From contig JAUNAF010000012.1 in assembly GCA_030527715.1 (NCBI GenBank), positions 1 to 41,789 of the forward strand: a DNA stretch of 41,789 bases, written 5' to 3'. Of the stretch, positions 25,742 through 34,547 are shown one piece after another. Every line of letters begins with the position of its first letter. The stretch's first letter is position 1. The position numbers were made by a program, and so were the translations under genes. The notes under the pieces are model-generated. The model was not told where the DNA came from. It saw nothing but the letters and a program-made list of their open reading frames with translations, and made no database searches. Source of the DNA: Eubacteriales bacterium (GTDB taxonomy: Bacteria; Bacillota; Clostridia; Lachnospirales; Lachnospiraceae).

Positions 25742-25866
25742 CGGTATGCTGTACAGGTACGAAGGAGCCGGATCAGGGCAGTGAAAAAGTCCGGACAGAC
25801 AGCTGTGCAGTGATGGAAAATATGCGGATACGAAACGTATCCAAGCAGCTTAGGAGAAACATAGGA
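25742..25866 (+). promoter_or_regulatory. Structured secA leader
   Basis: The leader contains CCGGA/TCCGG (25768-25772 with 25790-25794), a 7-base-pair hairpin at 25826-25842 with an AAA loop, and an outer AGCTGT/GCAGCT pairing (25801-25806 with 25845-25850). The last hairpin ends 9 bases before the ribosome binding site AGGAG (25852-25856). A regulatory role is possible but unproven. Confidence 0.45.
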
Positions 25867-28434
25867 ATGGGAATTATTGAAAAGATTTTTGGTACGCACA
25901 GTGAGCGCGAGCTGAAGAGAATCATCCCGCTGGTGGACAAAATTGATGCTCTGCGTCCGCAGATGCAGGCGCTTTCAGATGATGAGCTGAAGGCAAAAAC
26001 CGTAGAGTTTAAGGAGCGTCTTTCCAAGGGCGAAACTCTGGATGACATTCTGTGTGAAGCCTTTGCCGTAGTAAGAGAAGCGGACAAGCGTGTGCTTGGC
26101 ATGGAGCCTTACCGCGTTCAGCTGATCGGTGGTATCGTGCTTCATCAGGGACGTATCGCTGAGATGAAGACCGGTGAGGGTAAGACCCTGGTGGCAACTC
26201 TTCCGGCATATCTGAATGCGCTTGAAGGAAAGGGTGTTCATATCATCACAGTCAACGATTATCTGGCAAAGCGTGATGCTACAGAGATGGGACAGGTGCA
26301 CAGATTCCTTGGACTGACCTGTGGATGTGTACTGAATGAGATGAATAATGATGAGCGTCGTGAGCAGTATGCCTGCGATATCACTTATATCACAAACAAT
26401 GAGGACGGCTTTGATTACCTGCGTGACAACATGGTAATTTACAAGGAGCAGCTGGTACAGAGAGAACTTCATTATGCGATCATTGATGAGGTCGACTCTG
26501 TCCTGATCGATGAGGCGCGTACACCGCTGATCATTTCAGGTCAGAGTGGAAAGTCCACAAAGCTCTACGAGGTTGCGGATATCCTTGCAAGACAGCTTGA
26601 GAAGGGTGAAGCAAGCGGAGAAGTTACCAAGATGTCCGCGATCATGGGTGAGGAGATCACAGAGACCGGTGATTTCATCGTCAATGAGAAGGATAAGGTC
26701 GTTACCCTGACGCAGCAGGGTGTGGAGAAGGTAGAGAAATTCTTCCAGATCAAAAACCTTGCAGACGCAGAGAACCTTGAGATCCAGCACAATGTGGATC
26801 TGGCACTCCGTGCAAACTATCTGATGTTCCGCGATCAGGATTATGTGGTCAAGGATGATCAGGTCATGATCGTCGATGAGTTTACCGGACGTATTATGCC
26901 GGGCCGCCGCTATTCAGACGGACTGCATCAGGCGATCGAGGCAAAGGAGCATGTAAAGGTAAAACGTGAGAGCAAGACTCTGGCAACTATTACCTTCCAG
27001 AACTTCTTTAACAAATATGCAAAGAAATCAGGTATGACCGGTACCGCACTTACCGAGGAGCAGGAGTTCCGTGATATTTACGGAATGGACGTTATCGAGA
27101 TCCCGACCAACCGTCCGGTGATCCGTATTGATAAGAACGATGCCGTTTACATGACCAAGAAAGAAAAATACAAGGCAGTCGTAGATGAGATCGAGGCAGC
27201 ACATGCAAAGGGACAGCCGGTTCTGGTTGGTACCATTACGATCGATATCTCCGAGCACATCAGCTCCCTGCTGAAAAAGCGCGGCATTCCGCACAAGGTG
27301 CTGAATGCGAAGTTCCATGAGCTTGAGGCGGAGATCGTTGCAGATGCAGGTATCCACGGAGCAGTAACGATCGCAACCAACATGGCAGGTCGAGGAACCG
27401 ATATCAAGCTGGATGACGAGGCAAAGGCTCTGGGCGGACTGAAGATCATCGGTACCGAGAGACATGAGTCCAGACGTATCGACAATCAGCTGCGCGGACG
27501 TTCCGGACGACAGGGAGATCCGGGAGAATCCAGATTCTACATTTCTCTTGAGGATGATCTGATGCGTCTGTTCGGATCTGAGCGACTGATGAATATGTTC
27601 CGTTCTCTCGGAGTGGAAGAGGGCGAGCAGATCGAGCACAAGATGCTTTCCTCCTCTATTGAGAAGGCACAGGAGAAGATCGAGGGCAATAACTACGGCA
27701 TCCGTAAGAACCTGCTGGAGTACGACCAGGTAAATAATGAGCAGCGTGAGATCATCTACAGAGAGCGCCGCCGTGTTCTGGATGGCGAGAGCATGCAGCC
27801 GTCGATCATCAAGATGATTTCTGATGTGATCGGCAGAACCGTAGATTTCTGTATCAATGATACTGCAGAGAGAAATGACTGGGATCTCAAGGAGCTGAAC
27901 AGTCTGCTGCTTCCGATCATTCCGTTAGAGCCGCTCACCCATGAGAATGTCGGTGAGGTAAACAAAGAGGGACTGAAGGCTAAACTGGTCGAGCAGGCTA
28001 TGAAGCTGTACGAGGCGAAGGAGAAGGAGTTCCCGAGCGCAGAGGAGATGCGTGAGGTAGAGCGTGTCATCATTCTCCGTGTGATCGACCGTAAGTGGAT
28101 GGATCATATCGATGATATGGATCAGCTGCGTCAGGGTATCGGTCTGCAGGCTTACGGACAGAAGGATCCGCAGGTCGAGTATAAGATGAGTGCGTTCCAG
28201 ATGTTTGACGAGCTTTCCGAGAACATCCAGGAAGACACGCTCAGAATGCTGTTCCATCTGCGCATTGAGCAGAAGGTAGAGCGTGAGGAGGTTGCCAAGG
28301 TGACCGGCACCAATAAGGACGAAAGTCTTGCAAAGGCACCGAAGAAGCGTGTGGAGGATAAGGTTTATCCGAATGATCCATGCCCATGCGGAAGCGGAAA
28401 GAAATACAAGCAGTGCCACGGACGTAAAGCATAA
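25867..28434 (+). CDS. secA: Protein translocase subunit SecA
   Basis: An 855-residue ATPase motor of the Sec translocon. Marks are Walker [18 protein letters not shown] near residue 100, [19 protein letters not shown] near 205 (Walker B), the NBD2 motif [10 protein letters not shown] near 505 and the C-terminal zinc tail [19 protein letters not shown], which binds SecB-type partners or phospholipid. The start [19 protein letters not shown] is the usual clostridial SecA N-terminus and has AGGAG 10 bases upstream. In-frame GTG 25810/ATG 25813 would add 18-19 residues and lie in a hairpin leader, so they were not chosen. Confidence 0.96.
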   Translation: MGIIEKIFGTHSERELKRIIPLVDKIDALRPQMQALSDDELKAKTVEFKERLSKGETLDDILCEAFAVVREADKRVLGMEPYRVQLIGGIVLHQGRIAEMKTGEGKTLVATLPAYLNALEGKGVHIITVNDYLAKRDATEMGQVHRFLGLTCGCVLNEMNNDERREQYACDITYITNNEDGFDYLRDNMVIYKEQLVQRELHYAIIDEVDSVLIDEARTPLIISGQSGKSTKLYEVADILARQLEKGEASGEVTKMSAIMGEEITETGDFIVNEKDKVVTLTQQGVEKVEKFFQIKNLADAENLEIQHNVDLALRANYLMFRDQDYVVKDDQVMIVDEFTGRIMPGRRYSDGLHQAIEAKEHVKVKRESKTLATITFQNFFNKYAKKSGMTGTALTEEQEFRDIYGMDVIEIPTNRPVIRIDKNDAVYMTKKEKYKAVVDEIEAAHAKGQPVLVGTITIDISEHISSLLKKRGIPHKVLNAKFHELEAEIVADAGIHGAVTIATNMAGRGTDIKLDDEAKALGGLKIIGTERHESRRIDNQLRGRSGRQGDPGESRFYISLEDDLMRLFGSERLMNMFRSLGVEEGEQIEHKMLSSSIEKAQEKIEGNNYGIRKNLLEYDQVNNEQREIIYRERRRVLDGESMQPSIIKMISDVIGRTVDFCINDTAERNDWDLKELNSLLLPIIPLEPLTHENVGEVNKEGLKAKLVEQAMKLYEAKEKEFPSAEEMREVERVIILRVIDRKWMDHIDDMDQLRQGIGLQAYGQKDPQVEYKMSAFQMFDELSENIQEDTLRMLFHLRIEQKVEREEVAKVTGTNKDESLAKAPKKRVEDKVYPNDPCPCGSGKKYKQCHGRKA

Positions 28435-28442
28435 GAGCATGA

Positions 28443-28479
28443 GAGAGGGGCAAAGGAATTTGCCTCTTTCGCGCTTTTT
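28443..28479 (+). terminator. Possible terminator between secA and prfB
   Basis: A 12-base-pair stem (28443-28454 with 28459-28470, two G-U pairs) has a GGAA loop. The TTTTT run begins four bases after the stem, so termination may be partial. No clear promoter lies between it and prfB, which suggests read-through. Confidence 0.6.
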
Positions 28480-28518
28480 GCGATAAATTTAAAATATTAT
28501 ATGAAAGAAGGTGACAGA

Positions 28519-29653
28519 GTGGTCGAATTAGATCAGTTCAAGTACACACTTGGAACGTATAAAAAACCATTACTGGAAGTGAGGGATTCACTTTAACCTC
28601 GCTGACAAGGAAAAACGGATCGAGGAATTAGAAAGAAAGATGGAAGAACCGGACTTCTGGGATAATCCGGAGGTTTCGCAGGAATCCATGAAGACACTGA
28701 AGTCTCTGAAAGATGATGTGGAGACGTATGCAACTCTGGAGGAACAGTACGAGGAGATCGAGGTCCTGCTGGAGATGGCCTACGAGGAGGAGGATGCCTC
28801 TCTGATCCCGGAGATTTCAGAGACGCTGGAATCATTCACAACAGCGCTGGAGAGCATCCGCATCAAGACACTGCTTTCCGGTGAATACGACACCGAGAAT
28901 GCGATCGTGACCCTGCACGCAGGTGCCGGCGGAACCGAGTCCTGCGACTGGGCAAGCATGCTGTACCGTATGTACACCAGATGGGCAAACAAAAAGGGCT
29001 ACGAGGTCGAAGTGCTGGATTATCTGGACGGCGATGAGGCAGGAATCAAGTCCGTGACCTTTGAGGTGCGCGGAACGAACGCCTACGGCTATCTGAAATC
29101 AGAAAAGGGCGTTCATCGTCTTGTCCGTATTTCCCCGTTCAATGCAGCGGGAAAGAGACAGACTTCTTTTGTATCCTGTGAGGTAATGCCGGATATTGAG
29201 AAAGATCTGGATGTGGAGATCCGCGATGAAGATCTGCGTATCGATACCTACCGTTCCAGCGGTGCCGGCGGACAGCATATCAATAAGACATCTTCGGCGA
29301 TCCGTATCACGCATCTTCCGACAGGAATCGTGGTACAGTGCCAGAATGAGCGTTCTCAGTTCCAGAATAAGGACAAGGCGATGCAGATGCTGAAAGCAAA
29401 GCTGTATCTGCTCAAGGAACAGGAGAATGCAGAGAAGGAATCCGGCATCCGAGGCGAAGTGAAGGAGATCGGCTGGGGCAACCAGATCCGTTCTTATGTC
29501 ATGCAGCCGTACACCTTGGTAAAGGATCTTCGCACCGGGGCTGAGACAGGAAATGTGGACAGCGTGATGGACGGAAGCATCGATCTTTTCATCAATGCCT
29601 ACCTGCGCTGGATCGCACTGGATTCTTCCGAAAAAGAGGGAAATGAGCAGTAA
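28519..29653 (+). CDS. prfB: Peptide chain release factor 2, made by +1 programmed frameshift
   Basis: RF2 ends translation at UGA and UAA. The gene is in two frames: a 25-codon zero frame (GTG at 28519 to CTT at 28591-28593, stop TAA at 28594-28596), then the +1 frame from 28595 to 29653, giving 377 residues. The shifted join reads DSL-NLADKEKRIEELE. The body has the SPF tripeptide (RISPFNAAGKRQ), which identifies RF2, and the catalytic GGQ in SSGAGGQHINKTSS. GAAGGTGA (28507-28514) supports GTG 28519; an in-frame ATG at 28501 has no ribosome binding site. The stop at the shift site is UAA, where most bacteria have UGA. An annotation starting at ATG 28640 would be truncated. Confidence 0.93.
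28582..28597 (+). promoter_or_regulatory. RF2 autoregulatory +1 frameshift site (UAA variant)
   Basis: AGGGAT (28582-28587) sits three bases before CTT TAA C (28591-28597), the same geometry as the Shine-Dalgarno-like element and CTT TGA C of other prfB genes. A second in-frame stop, TGA, follows at 28603-28605. Confidence 0.88.
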
Positions 29654-29700
29654 CCATCCGTAAACCATCCGTAGGAAACAAGAATAAGGGGAGGAATACT

Positions 29701-30753
29701 ATGGAGGCGATCAGTTACAAATGTCCTAACTGCGGAGCGGATCTGAAGTTTGATCCTTCGACTCAGAAATATACCTGTGAATACTGTGCTTCATCATTTG
29801 ATGAGGCGCAGCTTGAGCAGGCGAATCCGAATGCCGCAAAAAAGGCAGAGGCTTCTGCGGAAAACCAGCAGAAAGAAGCGTTTGAGGCACTGGTATACAG
29901 CTGTCCAAGCTGCGGAGCAGAGATCGTTGCAGATGAGACGACAGCCGCAACGTTCTGTTACTACTGCCATAATCCGGTCGTACTGCAGGGAAAACTGACT
30001 GGGGAGTATGCTCCGGATCAGATCATTCCGTTCGCGATCGACAGAAAGAAGGCAGTGGACAGTTTTCTTGCCTATGTAAAAAAGAAGAAATTTGTACCAA
30101 AGGGATTTTTCAACAAGGACCAGATCGAAAAGATCTCGGGAGTATACTTCCCGTTCTGGGTCTATTCCTGCGAGACTGATTACGCTATGCAGGGAGATGC
30201 ATCCATGATCAGAGTGCATACTCACGGCGACGAAGAGATCACGGAGACGAGCGTATTTCATGTGGAGCGTCAGGCAACGATCGATTTTGATCAGTTTCTG
30301 AAAAACGCACTGGAGAGTCAGAACCGCAGGCTTGTGGAGGCAGTCCAGCCGTTTGAGGTTGAAAAAGCAAGACCGTTTGCCATGGGATATCTTTCGGGAT
30401 TTCAGGCGCAGAAAAGGAACATCGAAAAGGCAGCGGCAGCTCCGGAGTTTCGAAAAGAGGCGGAAGAGCACGCAAAGCAGATGGTAAATATTACACTTTC
30501 ACAGTATCAGAGAGTTCAGACGACGCAGGAGAAGTCTGCAGTACGCAATGAACACTGGAAATATCTTCTTCTTCCGGCATGGGTAGTAACCTACCGCGGA
30601 GGAGACGGAGAGACCTATTACTATGCGATGAACGGCCAGACCGGAAAGGTTGCCGGCATACTTCCGATCTCCAGAGGAAGAATGCTCCAGTTCTTCGCAT
30701 CGATCGCGATACCGCTCTTTGTGATTTTTCTGATTGTGGGGTATATGATATGA
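29701..30753 (+). CDS. Zinc-ribbon membrane protein (TFIIB-type zinc ribbon, YdjG-like)
   Basis: A 350-residue protein with two N-terminal zinc ribbons, YKCPNCGADLKFDPS...CEYC (residues 7-30) and YSCPSCGAEI...CYYC (residues 66-90). A mixed cytosolic region with PFWVYSCETDYAMQGDA near residue 150 follows, then a single C-terminal transmembrane helix (about 326-348). Such proteins are common in Firmicutes and are often mislabelled as helicase or replication proteins because of the ribbons. It overlaps the TPM-domain gene by four bases; this pair resembles Bacillus ydjG-ydjH. A membrane stress role is inferred from that comparison only. Confidence 0.85.
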   Translation: MEAISYKCPNCGADLKFDPSTQKYTCEYCASSFDEAQLEQANPNAAKKAEASAENQQKEAFEALVYSCPSCGAEIVADETTAATFCYYCHNPVVLQGKLTGEYAPDQIIPFAIDRKKAVDSFLAYVKKKKFVPKGFFNKDQIEKISGVYFPFWVYSCETDYAMQGDASMIRVHTHGDEEITETSVFHVERQATIDFDQFLKNALESQNRRLVEAVQPFEVEKARPFAMGYLSGFQAQKRNIEKAAAAPEFRKEAEEHAKQMVNITLSQYQRVQTTQEKSAVRNEHWKYLLLPAWVVTYRGGDGETYYYAMNGQTGKVAGILPISRGRMLQFFASIAIPLFVIFLIVGYMI

Positions 30754-31601
30754 TGAGAGATAATACAAACCGGGGCAGCAGGGCGGCATATATTCTGACG
30801 GTGATCTGTCTGGTTCTGTGCCTCTCTTTTTTTACCATGGCAGTGTCCGCATCTGACAGCCAGGTGTACGACCTTGCCGGATTATTCAGTTCTGAAGAAG
30901 CAGATCAGCTTGCACAGACGGTCCAGGCACTTCAGAATAAGCATAAGATGAATTTTGCAGTTCTGACCACAGAGGATGCAGAGGGAAAAAGTGCAGAAGC
31001 ATATGCGGACGATTTCTATGATGAACATATTTATCCGGAAGGGCTCAAAAAGGGCGGAGTACTTCTGCTGATCGATATGGACAATCGTGAGTATTATGTC
31101 AGCACAGCCGGAGATATGATCTATTATCTGACAGATGCTTACATCGAAGATGTGCTGAATCAGGGCGAGAGCAGCATGAGAAGAGGAGCTTACGCTGATG
31201 CTGTGAGATCCATGCTGGCACGCATCGATCAGATCGTAGACAAAGGACTGGACGGCTCCAGATACCAGGTCGACCGGGATACCGGGAAGGTGACCAGATA
31301 CCGCAGCATTACCCGTTTTGAGGCACTGCTTGCGCTTGGTGCATCGCTTCTGATCGCTCTGCTCGCCTGCCTTGGCGTGAAGAGCAGCTATTCCAACATT
31401 CACGATTATCGCTATGATGTATCAAAGAATGCAGACATGCATCTTCACAGAAATAATGATCTGCTGATCAATCATTATGAGACTCGCCGCAGAATTCACA
31501 GGAACAGTTCTTCCGGTGGAGGTCACGGTCACGGAGGACGCTCTACGACCCACCATTCTTCCGGTGGACATTCTCATGGCGGCGGAGGACGCAGGTTTTA
31601 G
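30750..31601 (+). CDS. TPM domain membrane protein with His/Gly-rich tail (YdjH/YgcG-like)
   Basis: A 283-residue protein. A signal-type segment (residues 8-33, ending VSAS) is followed by a TPM_phosphatase domain (about 36-165), with VYDLAGLFSSEEADQLAQTV and FAVLTTEDAEGKSAEAYADDFYD. A transmembrane helix (about 188-208) follows, and the C-terminus is a Ser/Gly/His tail (about 250-283). The true start overlaps the upstream stop as ATGATGA at 30750; an in-frame start at 30579 lies inside the previous gene and was rejected. TPM domains occur in proteins that assist membrane protein quality control. The His-rich tail could bind metal. Confidence 0.88.
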   Translation: MMRDNTNRGSRAAYILTVICLVLCLSFFTMAVSASDSQVYDLAGLFSSEEADQLAQTVQALQNKHKMNFAVLTTEDAEGKSAEAYADDFYDEHIYPEGLKKGGVLLLIDMDNREYYVSTAGDMIYYLTDAYIEDVLNQGESSMRRGAYADAVRSMLARIDQIVDKGLDGSRYQVDRDTGKVTRYRSITRFEALLALGASLLIALLACLGVKSSYSNIHDYRYDVSKNADMHLHRNNDLLINHYETRRRIHRNSSSGGGHGHGGRSTTHHSSGGHSHGGGGRRF

Positions 31602-31615
31602 AAACGAGGAACAAA

Positions 31616-32059
31616 GTGGCGGAGAACAGAGAGTATTATATTGTAAAAGAAAAAGCGGTTTCCGAAGTTTTGCTGAAAGTGGTTGAGGCAAAGCGGCTGC
31701 TGGAGACCGGTGCTGCACAGACAGTGCAGGAAGCAACAGAGGAGGTTGGCATCAGCCGAAGTTCCTTTTATAAATACAAGGACGATATCTTTCCGTTCCA
31801 TGAAAACAATAAGGGAAAAACGGTAACCTTTCTGCTGCAGATGAAAGACCGCCCGGGACTGCTCTCGACGGTGTTAAAAGTCATCGCTGACTATCATGCG
31901 AATGTACTTTCCATCCATCAGAGCATCCCGATCAACGGGATCGGCTCATTGACCATCAGTGTTGAGATCCTTCCGATCACAGGAGATTCGATGAGCCTGA
32001 TGTCAGATATCGAAGCATTGCAGGATGTGCTGTATCTGAAAATACTCGGCAGAGAATAG
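31616..32059 (+). CDS. ACT domain protein, PheB-like
   Basis: A 147-residue cytosolic protein. An N-terminal helix-turn-helix-like part (about 15-60, EVLLKVVEAKRLLETG...EVGISRSSFYKYKDDI) is followed by a C-terminal ACT domain (about 70-145, FLLQMKDRPGLLSTVLKVIADYHANVLS, shown by the RPGLLS turn). ACT domains bind amino acids. This family (UPF0735, PheB) commonly sits directly upstream of hom in Firmicutes, as here with a 23-base gap. It starts with GTG at 31616 after GAGGA. It may sense a product of the aspartate or aromatic pathway; the ligand is unknown. Confidence 0.9.
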   Translation: MAENREYYIVKEKAVSEVLLKVVEAKRLLETGAAQTVQEATEEVGISRSSFYKYKDDIFPFHENNKGKTVTFLLQMKDRPGLLSTVLKVIADYHANVLSIHQSIPINGIGSLTISVEILPITGDSMSLMSDIEALQDVLYLKILGRE

Positions 32060-32082
32060 AGACAGAAAGAAAGAGGAGTATT

Positions 32083-33306
32083 ATGATAAAAATTGCAGTT
32101 TTAGGATATGGAACCGTAGGTTCAGGAGTGGTTGAGGTGATCAATACCAACCATGCAAGCATTAACAAGAAGGCTGGCGACGAGATCGAGGTCAAGTATG
32201 TGCTGGATCTGAGAGATTTTCCGGGAGATCCGATCCAGGAAAAAATCGTTCATGACTTTGATATTATCCTGAATGATCCGGAGATCCGTATTATCGCTGA
32301 AGTGATGGGCGGAGTAGAGCCGGCGTATACATTTACGAAGAAGGCTCTGCTTGCAGGAAAGAGTGTCTGCACTTCAAACAAAGAGCTGGTAGCGGCACAC
32401 GGTGCGGAACTGCTCGAGATCGCGAGAGAACGTGATATCAACTATATGTTTGAGGCGAGCTGCGGAGGAGGTATCCCGATCATTCGTCCGCTGAATTCCT
32501 CACTGACAGCAGATGAGATCGATGAGATCGCTGGTATTCTCAACGGCACGACCAACTATATGCTCACAAAGATGGCAAAAGAAGGCAGTGAGTATGATGA
32601 TGTGCTCAAAGAGGCACAGGCAGCAGGTTATGCAGAGCGAAATCCGGCAGCGGATGTGGAAGGACATGATGCCTGCAGAAAGATCGCGATCCTGTCCTCA
32701 CTGGCATTCGGCCGTCAGGTAGACTTTGAGGATATCTATACAGAGGGTATCACAAAGATCAGTGCTGCAGATTTCAAATATGCGAAAGCGATGGATAAAG
32801 CGATCAAACTGCTCGGCTACAGCCGCAGAGAAGAGGATCAGTTCTGGGCGATGGTGGCACCGGTGCTGGTAGATCCGTCTGATCCGCTCTACAGTGTGAA
32901 CGATGTGTTTAATGCGATTTTCGTGCACGGAAACGTACTTGGCAATGCCATGTTCTACGGTAAAGGCGCAGGTAAGCTGCCGACAGCAAGCGCAGTCGTT
33001 GCAGATATCGTGGATGAGGCGAAGCATCTGCACCGCAGTGTCATGTCCTTCTGGAGCACTAAGAAACTGGAACTGACCGATATCAGCAATTCTTCCAGAA
33101 AGTTCTTTGTACGTGTAGCAGAGACTTCCGAAGACAAGCGCAAAAAAGCGGAAGAGATTTTCGGAAAGATCAGTTTTGTCGAAGCCGGACTGGAAGGAGA
33201 GTTTGGTTTTGTCACAGAGGTGATGACCGAGGCAGAATATCAGAAGAAGGCTGAGGAGCTTAAGGATGTGATCTCCATGATCCGCATCCGTCACGTAGAA
33301 TATTAA
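32083..33306 (+). CDS. hom: Homoserine dehydrogenase
   Basis: A 407-residue NAD(P)-dependent enzyme that reduces aspartate semialdehyde to homoserine, the branch point to threonine and methionine. Marks are the Rossmann start IAVLGYGTVGSGVVEV (residues 3-18), VCTSNKELVAAHG near residue 100, FEASCGGGIPIIRPL near 125, and the family signature around AERNPAADVEGHDACRK near 190, with the catalytic lysine region following. The usual C-terminal ACT-like regulatory part is reduced (about 345-407). AGAGGAG precedes the ATG. It is followed by the proposed homoserine kinase, so two successive steps are encoded together. Confidence 0.96.
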   Translation: MIKIAVLGYGTVGSGVVEVINTNHASINKKAGDEIEVKYVLDLRDFPGDPIQEKIVHDFDIILNDPEIRIIAEVMGGVEPAYTFTKKALLAGKSVCTSNKELVAAHGAELLEIARERDINYMFEASCGGGIPIIRPLNSSLTADEIDEIAGILNGTTNYMLTKMAKEGSEYDDVLKEAQAAGYAERNPAADVEGHDACRKIAILSSLAFGRQVDFEDIYTEGITKISAADFKYAKAMDKAIKLLGYSRREEDQFWAMVAPVLVDPSDPLYSVNDVFNAIFVHGNVLGNAMFYGKGAGKLPTASAVVADIVDEAKHLHRSVMSFWSTKKLELTDISNSSRKFFVRVAETSEDKRKKAEEIFGKISFVEAGLEGEFGFVTEVMTEAEYQKKAEELKDVISMIRIRHVEY

Positions 33307-33350
33307 CAGACAGCAGAATCTGCCGCAGGGCAGTAATTGAGGAGATTGTG

Positions 33351-34547
33351 ATGAAATATCTTGTTGTATTAGGAGATGGAATGGCAGATGAGCCGATGGA
33401 GGCTCTGGACGGCAAGACCGTACTGGAATATGCCGAAACTCCGATGATGGATGAACTTGCAGCAATGGGAGAGATCGGTCTGGTACATACGATTCCGGAG
33501 GGAATGAAGCCTGGAAGTGATACGGCGAATCTGTCCGTGCTCGGCTACGATCCGAAAAAATATTATTCCGGAAGATCCCCGCTTGAGGCGCTGAGCATCG
33601 GTGTTCCGATGAAAGATACAGATGTGGCTTTTCGTGCCAACATCGTGACTCTGTCTGACGATGAGCCGTATGAAGAGAAGACCATGATCGACCACAGTTC
33701 AGATGAGATTTCCACAGAGGATGCTGCGGTACTCATCGAGGCATTGAAAGAGGGAATGTCCTTTGAAGGACATCAGCTCTATGTCGGTACAAGCTACCGC
33801 CATTGTCTGATCCGTGAGAACGGAAGCGTCGTTGCGCTCTCACAGCCGCACGACATTCTCACACAGAAGATCACGGAGTATCTGCCGCAGGATGAGGCTC
33901 TGCTTCGCATGCAGAAACAGAGCTACGAGATCCTTTCAAAACACCCGCTGAATCTGGAGAGAGTAAAAAAAGGTCTTCATCCGGCGAACAGTCTGTGGTT
34001 CTGGGGAGCAGGTACCAAACCTGCACTGACCTCATTTGAGGAGATCTATCATAAAAAGGCAGTTATGATCTCTGCTGTCGACCTTCTGAAAGGAATCGCT
34101 GTCGGAGCAGGAATGAAAAATATCATTGTGGAGGGTGCCAACGGCGGTCTTCACACGAACTATGAAGGCAAGGCACAGGCAGCAGTGGATGCACTGCTGA
34201 AAGATGGATATGATTTTGCATACATTCATGTAGAGGCCCCGGATGAGATGGGACATCAGGGCAGTGTGGAGCGAAAGCTTCAGGCAGTTCAGTTCCTTGA
34301 TGAACGTGTGATCCGTTATGTGAAGGAGAAAATGGATGCCTCAGGCGAGGAGTATCGTCTGCTGGTTCTTCCGGACCATCCGACACCGATTCGTGTCCGC
34401 ACTCATACGGCAGATCCGGTTCCGTATCTGCTCTATGACAGCACAAAGCCAGAGAAGCATGACTGGCATTATAATGAGCGTGAGGCAGCAGAAAGCGGAA
34501 ATGATGTTGCACACGGATATGAAATGATGGGGTATTTGTTTGCATGA
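33351..34547 (+). CDS. ApgM-type phosphoglycerate mutase family protein, proposed homoserine kinase
   Basis: A 398-residue protein of the alkaline phosphatase-like, cofactor-independent phosphoglycerate mutase group, archaeal type. MKYLVVLGDGMADEP carries the first metal ligand, PGSDTANLSVLGYDP the nucleophile region near residue 58, and EAPDEMGHQG near 300 and DHPTPIRVRTH near 345 the further metal ligands. Bacterial members next to hom have been proposed as non-homologous homoserine kinases (TIGR02535), replacing ThrB. That fits this context; the activity is not proven by sequence. GAGGAG supports ATG 33351 over GTG 33348. It overlaps tex by four bases. Confidence 0.88.
   Translation: MKYLVVLGDGMADEPMEALDGKTVLEYAETPMMDELAAMGEIGLVHTIPEGMKPGSDTANLSVLGYDPKKYYSGRSPLEALSIGVPMKDTDVAFRANIVTLSDDEPYEEKTMIDHSSDEISTEDAAVLIEALKEGMSFEGHQLYVGTSYRHCLIRENGSVVALSQPHDILTQKITEYLPQDEALLRMQKQSYEILSKHPLNLERVKKGLHPANSLWFWGAGTKPALTSFEEIYHKKAVMISAVDLLKGIAVGAGMKNIIVEGANGGLHTNYEGKAQAAVDALLKDGYDFAYIHVEAPDEMGHQGSVERKLQAVQFLDERVIRYVKEKMDASGEEYRLLVLPDHPTPIRVRTHTADPVPYLLYDSTKPEKHDWHYNEREAAESGNDVAHGYEMMGYLFA

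Noticed and set aside
28640..29653. prfB as an ordinary gene starting at ATG 28640
   Set aside because: The conserved RF2 N-terminus continues upstream in the +1 frame to 28595 and joins the 25-codon zero frame at a recognisable shift site.
30579..30749. An upstream start for the TPM-domain protein
   Set aside because: It lies inside the previous gene and adds an Arg-rich stretch before the signal segment; the overlapping ATGATGA start at 30750 is natural.
32698..33465. A 255-codon - strand open frame opposite hom
   Set aside because: It spans two real genes and the gap between them; its composition is that of a shadow frame.
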